Assembly (NCBI RefSeq): GCF_002078875.1
Contig: NC_034411.1
Location: forward strand, 1,285,582 to 1,349,581
Length of the DNA stretch: 64,000 nucleotides
Direction: 5' to 3'
From: Numida meleagris
Taxonomy: Eukaryota; Chordata; Aves; Galliformes; Numididae
Shown here: piece after piece, positions 33,401-45,899 of the stretch
Layout: each line of letters opens with the position of its first letter
How positions within the stretch are numbered: position 1 is the first letter of the stretch
Translations under genes and position numbers: made by a program
Notes under the pieces: generated by a model
The model's input: only the letters and a program-made list of their open reading frames with translations
Told to the model about the DNA's origin: nothing
The model's database searches: none

Positions 33401-36002
33401 GAAGTGTGTGATGGGACTGTTTTATTAACCCAGAAACTTTTACCAAAAATTACTGATTTTGTTTTATTTTTAGCCAGGAGATATAAGACCAGTATGCCAC
33501 ACTGGAAAACCTTTAAGTATACACAGAATTCACGAAGAATTATTTTTTAAGTAGTGTATTATTTTCTTTTCAAGAAATTCACGTTGCTGTGCCAGTTCCA
33601 GGCGCTATGAAGGACGCAGTACATCATGAGTAACAGCTTGAGTGAGAAGTCCAAGGGGGGATAATTTGGACACTTGAATCATACCGTCTACAAATGCTTG
33701 AGATATCCTAAACAAGTGGCAGCGCCTTTGTCAGCTTCTTTTTGCTCACTGTGTTTTCTTGGCCCTTTTAGGAGGACCTCTAAAGAATGTAGCAGAGGAG
33801 TGGAAAGACGTAGGGAACTCTGGCAATAACAAAGCCAATCTACCAAAACCCCAAACAGCCTTTGCGACTTCTGGGCTCTCCTGCATTCTCTTTCTTTATT
33901 TCTGGAGGAGAGTTTTTGTGTGTCTGCTAGAAACATTTTTAGCAGTGTGAAGTCGCCTTAGTTTTCGTACTTTTGCCCCTTCCTGCGTCGGCTGCAGAGC
34001 TCCAGATTTACTCTCCCCGTAATCAGTTTCTGATTCAGTTTGGGTGACCATGATACTGGCAATCTTGGGACTTCAGTGTCACTGCTTCACTTTTCTGTGT
34101 GTTTCCCTTCTCACTCTCATTCTGCCTTGCCTGTTTAGGACTTTAGACAGGATTTTTCCATGCAGGATACAGCCTAGGGTATCTTTGTTTAATGTTCTAA
34201 TGAGCGTGTGTCCACAGCAGCAGAATTATCCTCAACCCTTCCTAGACATGTCAGAATCTCGTCCTTTGCCTGAAGCTGCTCCCGTTTAGGAAGGCTGTTC
34301 CTGTAGCTCAGTGCGCTGTGTTGAGTCCCAGCCTGGAGCAGAGCTCTAACCACACACACAGGATTCCCTGTGCCATCCTTCAGCAAAATCAGTTGCTGAG
34401 TGTGCAGTAGCACACAAAAATAAGAGAAAGCAGCAAGTATATTTCTTAATTTTTGAAAACAAGCAAACGACAACAAAAGCCTCTGTCCATATGTAATTTT
34501 TATTCCTTCAGTGCAGCCTTGTTTTCTTTTCATTTAGCTTGTTTGTTTAAAAATGTCCTCGGAAACTTTTGCTTTGATTCCAAGCAGGCTCATTTAGAAG
34601 GACTCTCAGAAGCTTGCCTTTTGTCATGCATTGCCTTCTTGATTGTTTAAACTTTCACTGTTCCACTGCCTGAATGTATGAGCATGGTCTTCAGATGATG
34701 GTCTCACTTTCAAGTGGGAGTATCAAATATACTTAGCAATGTGCGAGACTGCTATAAAGCTTGCAAAGTGATTTGAAATCCTCTGCTAGAAGCTATTATA
34801 ATAGCGCCAAGTACTATTATTAACGTCCTCATTCTGTTTTTGCTTAAGCCTTCCCCAAGAACAATTAGCTGTTTGTTTGACCCACATTATAACATCAGCT
34901 CCCCATTATGGTAGCAGTGGAAGGACTGAGAACAACACATAATCTTCAGACTTAATGGGGCAGAAGACTGCAGAGGGCCAAACCCATCTTGATAGAATGC
35001 CCTGAAGTCAGCAACTTTATGCAGAGATGGATCTGGCACAATGCGGTTTCCATAGCAGTGTCTGATTGTTACGTGAAAATATAAGACTAATAGCAATGAT
35101 ATTGCAGCAGATTTGTCATAAACAGCTGTTAAAGTTAGCAAATATTGTGAGGAACTCGGCACCACAACCTCTGTTTTCTTTAGGGGAGCCAAACATATTT
35201 GATCTGCTCCACTGGCATGCACATGAGGGAGAAACAAAGAAACTGAGGAAGAGGGGACGTGTACACACACTTGCAACCTGCTTTGCTGTTCATTGTGAAA
35301 ATTATCTATGCAGGGATTGTTGCTTTTGTAAGGTTATTGGTGGCTGAAGTTGTTCAGCAGTGGATGGACACAATCCCGAGGACAGCGTGGAGCGCGGTAT
35401 ATACTAATTTTCTGAATACAAACTGTCAGTATGACACACTGCAATTGCAATTGTCCCTTATATAAACTGCTTTTGTAGAATATAAAGAACCTGTAAATAC
35501 ATTGCAATCCAAGATCCTGCCGCTTAAAATGTATATATCAGTCCAATAAATGGCATTGCATTTGTCTGTTTTATGCTTCTATTGAATGCAGAACACGTGC
35601 TGCTAAGAAACAAAAAGGACATGCATTTATTTTCAGGCATAGGACTTGGGAACCACTTGGGAAGAATATTCTTGATTGAGAACCAAAACATTCCATAATG
35701 CTTAACAAACCTGCAAATTGAAAAATCAACATCTGCCCTGTGTAGCAACATAGCGGGAGAAAGACCTATAGCCTGAAAATTTCAAAATATTCCGTAAATT
35801 ATATTTCTGTGCATTTACAAAATTACTACTCTCTGAATCAAAAATCTCAAGCTGTTTTTATCTGAGAGCATATGTTGTGTCGATAGACAGTATCTCAGCC
35901 TGGAGTTGTACATGAAAAGCCCCGCTGCATAGCATAATGGACAGTCCTTTGAACGTGAAGCTGCATCTCAGGGAATGCTCCTACAACAGTATTTTAAAAT
36001 AA
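30463..36002. other. Unique non-coding DNA, no recognised gene
   Basis: No transposon or gene recognised. Poly-A at 33126-33140. Frames up to 129 codons (34887-35276, minus) begin with non-ATG codons and show no domain pattern. Confidence 0.6.
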
Positions 36003-36173
36003 ATGATATGCATCATTAAATCACTGAGGATGACTAACGCGACCGTACAGAAAAACCACAACTCCCGCAATCACAGCTCCAGTTCCTATCGGAATAGTGG
36101 AGTTTTCACCTGGCAGCCAATGGAGGCGAGTGTAGCACAGTCCGCATTCAAACAGATGAAGGCACTGCTCTAA
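36003..36173 (+). CDS. Candidate small ORF, 56 codons (opposite strand of a candidate exon)
   Basis: ATG at 36003 and a second ATG at 36030 (A at -3) share a frame that ends at TAA 36171-36173. About 64% of third positions from the second ATG are G or C, clearly above the local GC level. The predicted peptide is Ser/Asn-rich in its middle and ends SVAQSAFKQMKALL. A stop lies directly upstream of the first ATG. The same segment has a splice-flanked frame on the minus strand, so at most one reading is real, and a non-coding conserved element is equally possible. Confidence 0.18.
   Translation: MICIIKSLRMTNATVQKNHNSRNHSSSSYRNSGVFTWQPMEASVAQSAFKQMKALL
36110..36169 (-). CDS. Candidate 60-bp cassette exon, minus strand
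   Basis: Read on the minus strand, a good acceptor (TTTCTCCCCGTTCCTTTTAG) and a near-consensus donor (CAG|GTGAAA) bound exactly 60 bases, a multiple of three. One frame is SSAFICLNADCATLASIGCQ; a second frame is also open. The surrounding 36020-36240 keeps many CpGs in AT-rich DNA, a sign of constraint. No flanking exons can be linked to it and no family is recognised. Splice-site pairs of this quality also occur by chance in introns. Confidence 0.22.
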
Positions 36174-36244
36174 AAGGAACGGGGAGAAACCTGTGATTAT
36201 GTCGTTACCGTAATGCTGGCTGCTCGCTTCATGTCTGCATGGGA

Positions 36245-36259
36245 TTTTTTTTTTTTTTT
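36245..36259. repeat. Poly-T tract
   Basis: Fifteen T in a row. No element end recognised beside it. Confidence 0.8.
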
Positions 36260-39200
36260 GGCCGTTCCCCTTATTTACATATCACAGGCTTGTCTTTATA
36301 AAGTTACATTCAATAATTTATTAGATTGATCTTTTCAAAATTCTGCTCAGCCTGGGTGTCATTAGGAAAACTTATTTCAACTTACTTAAAGGTTTGTGCC
36401 TGAGCAGGGCTTTTACCTGCCTCACTGCTGATATTCTAAAAATACCTCCATGTCCATACTATTATCCATTCTTCACGTCCAATTGCTCTGTTATGGTAAT
36501 AGTCAGAAGCACACCATGTAGTAATTACTTACAGCTGACTTAAGAAAAGAATATTCAACTCCCCCACTGTTCCACTAGAAGGTCTTTATGCACTATTAAC
36601 TCATTCCTGTTTATTAATACTCTACTGGTAATTCTGGCTGCTGCTTTTTAGGTTTGTAATAGGAGGACTATTAAACAGCAATTATTGACCATATGGGTTG
36701 GTGAATATTTGTGTTTGTGGTTGGTTTTTGTTGTTGCTGTTGTTGGGTTTTTTTTTATCCTTTTAGTTGATTTTAAGGAGCCACATCGCAATGTAGCGGT
36801 GCAACTTTACATCTGCCTGGGATTAACAGCTTTGGCAGCATTCCCCACCTAGAAAATGCAAATTCCGTATTTCAGAAATATCGTCTGAAGCTGTGAAAAT
36901 ACAGAACAATTTAAAAAACATGAAAACACTGTGCCAGACAAAGTGAAAATCTTTGTCTTTTTTTTTTTTTTTTTCCCAGTAGTGTATGGTTTGATCTTTC
37001 TTGCTTATCTGTCTGTTTCTCTTTCTTCCGTATTTTTTTTCAGGTTTTAAGTCTCTTCCTAGAATTTAGAAATGGTAAAGAGGAAATACAAATCAACAGA
37101 ACTACTTCTAGATCAGTGTGAATTATTACACTTTCATGGACTAGAAATCCACCCTCCTCAGTAAGCTTGCCTAGTGAATAGGTTCTGGAGGGGCAGAATT
37201 ACAGCAATTATCTCTCAAATAAGTGGGCTTTAAAAACAGAGTCTTTCCCCTTTCCTCCACTGCCTGTTTTGTGTGTGGGTCAAGCTAACTGCAGTTCCTG
37301 CCTTCGCCAGCAGCAAGAGCATCGCTCAGGTAGGTTTGCAGCAATAGCTCAGATTTTGGGTTCCCTCCCAGTTTGCTACAGGTTTGGAGGGAACCCACCA
37401 CAGGCTAAACCAGCTTTGGCACCCGCTGTCATTCCAGTGAGAAAACAAACCAACTGAGAGATGGGAAAGAAGGGTCACTGTAAGGAGTGTGAGCTGGAAG
37501 GAAGGTACAAGGACTTCTGTGGGGAAGGAAGGTGGAGCAGCAGTGAGAAATTGTAAACAGAAGCATATGATGTGTAATAGGAAAAACAAAAAGCGTGAAT
37601 TCAGGGAAAAAGTGCCTCCTGGCTGAAGAGGGCAGAGTGCAAGACTGCCATTTGCAGCTCCCTAATTTCTTTTCTCTTTGCATTTCCTACGCAAAGGGTA
37701 ATTACACACAAAGATAAAGGGTGGATTGCCAGGATCCCCAGTCAAAGACATGGAATATGTACTTACTGAGGTTTCCTGTTGCCTCTGGCAGTGTTTGAGT
37801 CCATGGCCTGGTGTGACCACCTTCAGTGAGGCTCCATCGCCGGGGTTGATTTGGTGGGAGAGTTGATTTTAGGTACGAAACTACCATCCTACAAGCAAGT
37901 ATTGTGCAAAATAACTACATTCCCACTTCTGAACACTCTTTGATATTGTCTCCAGTGCTCTTGAAAAGAAGTCAAACTTGCCAAACAATTACTTCTGTTG
38001 GCACTTGGCTCTGTTTTTTTTCCTAGTTTTTTCATTATCCTTTAATACTATTTTTACACTTTCTTCAATCTCCTACTTGTGTGTTTGACTTGGATTCTGA
38101 TTCTTAGCTGTCAGTGTGGTCTTAGGGCAGATGACCAGAAACAACTCCTTTTAGACATAGTTGTGGGCACAGTTGCTTCTGATGTTCATTGCATCACTCA
38201 GAAATCTCTGTAATACTGAAATAAGTGGCATACAAGTAATTGCTTTAGAATTTGAAATTTGTTGCTTTACTGCTAGCAAAACCCTTTTCCTGTTGATGCC
38301 CTATTATAAGTTCACACCTGTCCTCTTTTTTTGTTTTCTTTAAAGTTGGAATACTTTCTTGGACTGAGAAAAAAATTGGGAAAGATGGCGAGGTACAGTT
38401 TGTTCCTGAAATAGTTTCTAGCTTATTTCAAGTATGAGCAGGTTACATTCTCACCATTTACTTCTTGACCTGTCAAGTTACCGGGGTCTTTAGTGTGATC
38501 ACATGTATTCCAGGCTTATGTAGGCCTCAAAACATCATAAGGCCGTGCTCAAATTAATTGCATTAAAAAAAAAAATCCGGCTGGCTTCCGAGTTGTTAAA
38601 AGTAAAACAGAGGATTTATTCCGTTTACACTTCTCATACCAAAATGCCAAACTGCCATTCATTCTAAAAATAAGCATCATGTCATGCAGTCTTTTGTTCT
38701 ATATTGCTGCCTGACTTTTCATTATAAAATTCCCATGTGGTGTATTACACTAGAAGCATTCCTTCTTTCGGCAGCTTCTTGCTCGGGAGGCGTGTGCTTT
38801 GTCATAAAAGCTGACGCACCTCCACACGAGGGCTGGGTGCTGTGGGGGCCCTTTTTCTCCTGATGGCAGAGCTAGGAGAAGAACTGAACTGACTGTCCTT
38901 GGAGGAGAAGCTCAGAAGTGATGTAAGGAGGGAGGTCTCCGCTAGCGGGGTCCTTATATGAGGTATACAGTGCCCACTGGGTATCTGCTGTGCAGTGCTA
39001 GGAGTGGGCTGAGAGGAATAACACGCTGGCATCTATTTTATTGCTTAAAGATACTAAAGAAATACTTTCCTTCTGTTGATTTTTCTTTCTTGTACAGGGT
39101 GGTATTTAAAATCATAGTTCAGGTGGACAGGTGCCTTTTCAGGTTTGAAAGGAATGAGTAACTGTGAAGCCTGAGCGAGGGCCCCTGCTGCTCTGCAACG

Positions 39201-40144
39201 CTGTGGTGAGCCCCCAGTGCAGGCCACATGTAGCAGATCCATGAGGCCAATGCCAGAGCCATCCCCAGGCTGCACTGCTGCAGTCACTGCAGCCCAGCAC
39301 TGAACCTGAGAGATCTGCTATAGGAAGGGCTTCACCTCTGAGCGCCCAAAAAGCAAGCTCACTTTGCACCAGTTAAGTGACTTGATTCTCTCATCCCGAA
39401 GTTAAACCTGCCCTGAAATAGTCAATTGCATTCTATTGAGAAAATGCTCAGAAATTATATTTTTACAAGATAAAATTACAGGTTAGAGCTGACAATGGTG
39501 CTGATGTGTAGCTTAGTCAATCTGGTAAATTAGTGGAGCATGATATTCTTAGAGAAAGTGGAGTGTAGGAGCCATCCCTGAACATGCTCAAAGAAAAACG
39601 TTGTGCGAGTGATTCAGCTGTTCTTGCCGTTGCAGGGAAGAGATTAGAGGTGCACCACTTTGTCAGTTCATCTCCTTAACTCACAATATATTATTTATTA
39701 CAAGGATTTGGTTTCTTAAGCCTGCCTTTTTTTTTTTCCCTTGTAAGATATCACTGACTATTTGATCTTGAGGGTTTATTTTTCATGATGATGATGATGA
39801 TTATGTACAGGTATGTGGGGAGGGAAGGGATTTGGGGGGCTACAGCAAAGCCCAAGCTTTTTAACATATGGAGCATTGGTGTTTTCGTCTTGTGTTGGTA
39901 CTTCTTACACCTCGTGCTAAAGATGTGATTGTGGTCAATTCAAGTGCGTCTGGGGTCCCCTGTCGCTTCACTTTCTGACTCCATTGTAATTTGTTTCTCC
40001 CTTGGCCAGCAGCACCAAGCACCAACTCTCAGAATGAGATGCCATCTGTATGATAAGTGATGATGTCTCACCTCTCCAGCCCAGCGCTAGCCACATTGCG
40101 TGTGCTCACGCCTCCTGCCCCATGGCCCCGTGCTGCCCGAGCTC
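36260..40144. other. Unique non-coding DNA, no recognised gene
   Basis: No gene or transposon family recognised. It contains a poly-T at 36958-36974 and an ATG/GAT trinucleotide run at 39787-39801. Frames on both strands at 38800-39370 sit in a GC-richer patch. Confidence 0.6.
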
Positions 40145-40747
40145 TCACACACACGTGCACGCCTCCGTGGGTGTGTACATGTGGGCACACCGCTGCAGTG
40201 CAGCTTTCTGCTGGAGGGCCCGTGCAGCCCTAGAGACGTGTCTGAACGTAGCTGTGTGAATGGGAAGTGGGAGATGAGCACGAACCAAGCAGCTCCTTTC
40301 AGTCCTCTTGATGGATCCTGCACAGTTAGCTATATGTATTCCACCAGAAAATAGTTTGAATACCACTAACAGAATGAACAAAAAAATACATGTATGTATT
40401 TTCATGGAGTGTTTCACCTTCTGATGTAGCTCATCCATCAGGAGCATGTCTGGGGCTGCAGGAGAAGCAAAGCACTTTTCCCACAGAAGTACAAGAGAGG
40501 GGAAGAAGCCCAAGTGGCTGGGGCAGGACAGGACAGTGTGAATGCTGCTGGAAGTGCAGCTGCACGTGTCACAACAGCTATTGAGATCACAGCTGCACAA
40601 TGACTTTTCATGCAGCAGCATACTTCGAGGAATGTGGATAATATCAGACCTATTGGCTAAATGAAGAATTTCATTTTCTGCGGCTAAAGCTGTTGAAAAA
40701 GGAAGAGGCCTGTTAAGATATTGATTTTCCCACCCCATGTTTAGCAT
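40145..40747 (-). CDS. Longest ATG open frame in the window, 200 codons, doubtful
   Basis: A minus-strand frame from ATG (40745-40747, poor Kozak context) to a stop at 40145-40147. It is Cys/Ser/His-rich with one hydrophobic stretch (CIFLFILLVVFKLF) that could span a membrane. There is no recognisable domain, no signal peptide and no coding-like codon pattern. The local GC is near 50%, which lowers stop frequency. I rate it a probable chance frame but note it because of its length. Confidence 0.12.
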   Translation of the reverse strand: MLNMGWENQYLNRPLPFSTALAAENEILHLANRSDIIHIPRSMLLHEKSLCSCDLNSCCDTCSCTSSSIHTVLSCPSHLGFFPSLVLLWEKCFASPAAPDMLLMDELHQKVKHSMKIHTCIFLFILLVVFKLFSGGIHIANCAGSIKRTERSCLVRAHLPLPIHTATFRHVSRAARALQQKAALQRCAHMYTPTEACTCV

Positions 40748-40807
40748 CCAAATAACATTATACGGGAAAACGGTAACTCCTAGTGACACCCAGCAGAGGA
40801 TAGCCAC

Positions 40808-43800
40808 TGCTGAATCAGTCAGTCTTCAGCGGTATTTTCACAAGCTCTTGCTTTGCTCCCTTACCACATGACACCGTGCTTTTTCTTGCTCCTCTCATGG
40901 TTAGTTGGGACAGCAGTGAGCAGCATGGGGTCTGCTGAAGGAGGAGCAGAGGAGGCAGTTGCTTCAGACTGGGACATATGGCAGGACTACTGTGACGCTC
41001 TTGGAGGCTGTTAGCTAAACTGCTTAAGACACCTTGTATTCCTTTGACAGGATTTGAGTGATAACACATGTTTTGTTAAAAGAAAAAAAAAATCTTAGCA
41101 CAAATCAGCCCCTTAAAAAAAAAAAAAAACACAACACGCACTATTTGTGATGTGTTTTTAAAAAACCCACACTGCCCTACCCCCCAAACATAATGACAAG
41201 TGAACTCATGAAAATATCAACATTTAACCTTATTTAAATTAGCCAAGTATCTTAACAGGGGACATGTACATTCTTGACCTAGCTGGTATTACAGGGTAGG
41301 TTCTTCCATTTCTCAAATATTCAGAAGGCTTTTTTTAAAAAAAAGAGAAGGGAGCCTTGTAAAGAAGTTGTAAAGGCCAAAATAAAAAAAAAAAATAGGT
41401 ATTGGAGAAGAATAAATTTGCTGTGTGGCTGGCAGTCTGAGAGCAAAACTGTTATGACTTTGTTCAGTTCCCGAAAAGGTACTCCAAGTATATTCAATTA
41501 TGCAATTAAAAGAATGAGACTGTCCTTCCATCTGAGCTAGATATTACAACTTTCAAAGAATATAAAATGAAGAGGTAGTAATAAGACCTATAACATGTAA
41601 CCCCATTTATTTTTTCTCTCTGTGCCCTTCTCTCACCAGACTGTTGATAAGAAGGAACAGATGGTGGCATCATCCTGTCTCAGCACCAAGCACTGTCTGG
41701 GAGATGTATGCCATGTAAAAAGCATCCCTGTCTGGAGAAGCAGATAGTGCTCCTGCAAAGTGTAAGTGGCCACTCTATTCCATTCTCTTGCAAAATACAC
41801 GCTCACATATATGTCTATCTTAACTGCAAAATTCACAAAATTCCTTGTTAAATGTTGTTTTGAGGTGAGAGAGTTGTACCAACCTTTTGAATTGCTAAGG
41901 ACATTTGAGTTCTACAAATATTTGCCTGTCTGTCATTCCACCCTTTTGTCCTTCATTGCCTTAGCTGAAACATTTTGGGTTCCTTTCTTGTAAGTTTTGA
42001 TAAATCTTTTATAATAGATTTTGGGTTTTGCAGCTTAACGATATCGAATTCAACCTAAGATTTATTGTCGGTTTCACTTGACCTGGGGTCAAAACTTAAA
42101 ACGTTTGATGGGATTTGTTGCAGTATCGGGGAATGATGTGAAAGTTGCTATTTTTGGTTTCTGCTTAGTTGTTTCTAGAAACTATAGATTTTAAGAAATG
42201 AAATGATAAATAATGTCTTCTCTGTTGTTCAAAATAAGATCAGCTTACGTCACTAACACTGGTTTCTGGTCAACCTGATTTATACTAGTCCTGATTAAAA
42301 GACAGAAAGGCACCAAGTTCCTAAACAAAACAAACAACAACAACAACAACAACCAGCTCCCAGCGAGGGCATAGGCTGCCAAACTGGGAGTTTAAACCTC
42401 CTGGTAGTCTGTTTGCTTTTCTTCGTTACCTTTCCCAGTCTCTGCTAAGCTCCTCAAACATCTTTCCAGCCTGTCTGGAACCTGCGCTGCACAACCACAT
42501 GTAGTTGCTGTATTGGAGCTGGTGTGGACCAAATATTTGTAGGGGAAGGGACTGGTGTTGGCTCAGGTCCTGTCCGCAAAATGCAGGCTGGGTTGTTGGC
42601 TTCCTTTTCCAAGCTCCTGTGGTACTCAGCAGAGTGTTTCAGCTGCCCTCCCACTCTACCTAACCAGAAGAGGCAGCCCCATTGCAGTGAGCGGAAGAGG
42701 TGCAGTCTAGCACATGATATTTGGCCCAAAACTGGCCAAAAAAGAAATTAAGTTAGGCGAAGAAAACAAGTTTCATCAGTTAAGGCAATAAAGCACAGTC
42801 CTGGAGCAAGTCAATAATGCTCAATTGACAGCCAGTCAATATTTGTACTGGATTAACTTTTCAAGGAATGTGGAGATTTCGGGGAGTTTTATGTAAACAC
42901 TGTAAATAGGTTGGGACACCAAAGTACGTTTACAAATGCCACATGTCAGATTAGATTAGAGTCACTTCCAGGGAGCAGGATTTTTCCTACCACAAAAGAG
43001 ACGTTTACATCTTGTGAAATGAACACAGATACAAATTTCTTCTTCATCAAATACATTCAAAAATGTAGCTGGGCAGCTCTCATGGCAATGCTCCAAAGAA
43101 TGCTTCAAAAAGACAACTTCTTTCTGAGGCCAGATTCTTCCATACATGCTCCGCTCCCAAGATTTGCCAGGCAGAGCTGTAGTTGAGATGGCATCATGGC
43201 TGCCACTTAACACAAATGCTGTATGAATCGAGAGAGACTGTATCCAGTGTCTTCTCTTCCTGTATGCCACTCACGGGGCCTTGGGGGACCCATTTGCTAG
43301 ACAAGATGTCAGCAGGAAGGAGTTCAGCTCTCCTGTTTGTCTTATTGGCACTGATTTATAGTCACCTTTTCTTTTTTCCTCTTTCCTGGTCAGAGTAGCT
43401 TTAAAGTTTGAAGTGAAGCAGTGTACTTGTGTCTCAGTGTTCTCCACGCCTTGCTCATCTCTGTGGGGACACTGCCTTTCATAGTTGTGTAATAGGCAAA
43501 GCAATTAAGAAATACGCTCAGCAGTTCTGGCATTTGCTCCTTAGTTGAAGATCCATCAACATGCCTACAGATGACCAAAACAAGACCAAACAGTGTTAGC
43601 TGCAATGCTTGCAACACTGGAACACTGGGCTCTGTCCGTTGGTTTACAGGTCTCACAGCCTTCCAGTGGCATGCTTAGCACCCACTTCCAACTGAGAGAA
43701 TAATGATTGACGAGTTCCAAAGCTGAAATCAAACTGGACAAACATTTTGAGATGAAAGTGCAGTGATTTACTCCACAGTGGCTTTTTTATTCGGAGCCAT

Positions 43801-45710
43801 CGTCCCCAGATTTCCCTGACTGGCTCTCTTAGGGGCTGGAACCACATCAAGGTTCCCAGTTCTGCAGAAGAGGCTGTGGGCAGCTGGGCCCGTCCTGCCC
43901 CTGCCCAGGCCTTGGACATGGGGCACGATGGAGGCCAGTACAGCCCAAGTTTGCCTGAGCAAATATAGTGTCCTGGGTATGAAACATGCAAAGCGCTGGG
44001 GAAATGCACGTAAGTAGCTCAGCACTGAGAGCCCCTCTTGCAGGAAGGTAGGTAGCAGTACTTTACTGTTATTCCTTTTATTTCTCCCACCCTCATATTT
44101 TTATTTCCTTACAAAAGGTAATTAGGTCATAAACAGAGGTCTGACAACTAATTTTATCTCCAGCAAAATTAATACCTTAAGCAACAGATAATTTTAGCTG
44201 AGCAAAATTAAAAAATATATATTTTAATGACATTTTAAAAACACAAAATCTATTTTTTCCCTTCTGAAGTTGTTCTCCTACCTACCTATTTTGATAGGAG
44301 TGGAGATGCTCACTGGTTTTAGTGAACAAACGTCCTGCTTCAGCGTGTTTCCTACCCCACCAGCAGGCCTTGTTGGTCTCAACCTACAACACAAAGTTGC
44401 TTTTCATTTCCTTTCTCTTGTTCTCTGGTTCCTTTCAAAAAAAGAAATGATCTGAGGGAAAAGACATTGCTTTTCTTACCCCTAAATTTTCATTGACATT
44501 AATAGGAGTCAGGTGGCCAAATCCCTGCGCACAGCTTTGAAAATTTAAGGCCTGACGTTTTCTTCTGGGCAGATTCTTATGTTGCTGGAGTTGTGAATCC
44601 TCTGAAAAGATATTAAATATGCAACCAGACTATGTCAGCAGTGCCTAGAGAGTTTATCTACAGAATTATCGTCTACCTTCTGAATCTATAACCCTAAAAT
44701 ATTGATTGGTTAAAAGGTAGTGGATAAAGATTAAGACAGCACAACAGCAGATTACCCTAATCAAATAAAAAGAGTATTAACAGAGCTGCGCACAGTCCTG
44801 GGGATGTTGATTTGAAATATAGATGTCTTAACCAAAGTGCTATGTCTCATTTTTTGAATGCATTTTTGAATGCATTTAAATAAATTACCAAATAGAAAGA
44901 AAGCAGGGGGGAAAAAAAAAAAAAACACCACCACATTTCAGACAGTAAATTTCTGTTTATAATAAAATTGTTTTATGTATTTCAGTAAATAGTTGGAACT
45001 TTTAAAGACCTTTTCTCTAGATAGTGAAAAGTTGTACCTTGGGTTCTTAGCTTAGAGAACTCTGTAGGCACCATGTGATTTTAAACCTGTGACTACGTGT
45101 GTACATCAACATGAGTGCTCTTGTAGTAAAGGAATATCCATGTCCTGGATTGTTGAAGTTACAGAGGCACAACAGGAAAATGGGATAGGTAATTATTAGT
45201 TTTTATCAGTGGTGGGCACTACTGGTAAATTACTGACTCCCGTGGAAGCAGTGGGCCACTGAACAATATCATTTCAAGTTCCTATCCTTCCCTACCTACA
45301 AATTTTGACTTAAGAGAAGATTGAACGCTGTGTGGAGAATGTTTTGGAGTTATACCTAATTTGTATGGAATTATTTTGTTTTTGTTTTAAATTGCACCTA
45401 ATTTTTAAGTCACAGTGTAAATGCGGTTTTAAAAGTTTTTAACAGCGATGTAGATAAATTTGGAATTAAAATTGAGATCTGAAATGTTGTGTTGCTCCAC
45501 TTTAAAAATAAGTTCCCTTCTCATTTGCAATTAAAATGTCTAGAATTTGCATAAAACGTGTGAAATTAGAGATAATTGAAATACAGTAGCTATAAATATG
45601 TCTACTCCATTTGAAAAATAAATAAAATGTCCACTAAAAGGGTGCGAAACCCACACCCCCTTCTTTTGTTTCTCACATTTGGATCTCTGGCATTTTTCAC
45701 ACTTTTATAG
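40808..45710. other. Unique non-coding DNA, no recognised gene
   Basis: No gene or transposon recognised. Homopolymers occur at 41085-41093, 41115-41129 and 44912-44925, a CAA run at 42331-42353, and two tandem copies of a TTTTTGAATGCA-type unit near 44851-44875. Minus-strand frames at 42962-43656 are unplaced. Confidence 0.6.
42331..42353 (+). repeat. (CAA)n simple repeat
   Basis: About six CAA units after 'ctaaacaaaa'. Confidence 0.8.
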
Positions 45711-45876
45711 CTAATTTTTATTGCAAAACAATATGTTACATTTGTAGCAGTTGTGGGAATGCAGAATAGCCCCTGGCAGCTCTGTAAAAAAACGGAACGC
45801 TGGGAACACGTTTAGGAGAATACAGCTTTCAATTTCATCCGCAGCATTGATGTCGAGGAATCTTATTAAGTGTGAT
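45711..45876 (-). CDS. Candidate exon or conserved element, minus strand, 54 codons
   Basis: A long T-run then CTTAG (ending just right of 45876) forms an acceptor on the minus strand. The frame that follows is open for 54 codons to TAG at 45711-45713 and includes RFLDINAADEIESCILLNVF. About five CpGs occur in 60 bases of AT-rich DNA. An AATAAA overlaps the last codons. The plus strand is also open here and contains TTAAGTG, an NKX2-type core, so a conserved regulatory element is an equally good reading. Confidence 0.2.
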
Positions 45877-45881
45877 CTAAG

Positions 45882-45899
45882 AAAAAAAAAAAAAAAAAA
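45882..45899. repeat. Poly-A tract
   Basis: Eighteen A in a row. On the minus strand it forms the T-run of the acceptor described at 45711-45876. Confidence 0.85.

Noticed and set aside
34887..35276. 129-codon minus-strand frame
   Set aside because: Non-ATG start, no domain pattern and no supporting splice signals. Long frames of this size are expected by chance.
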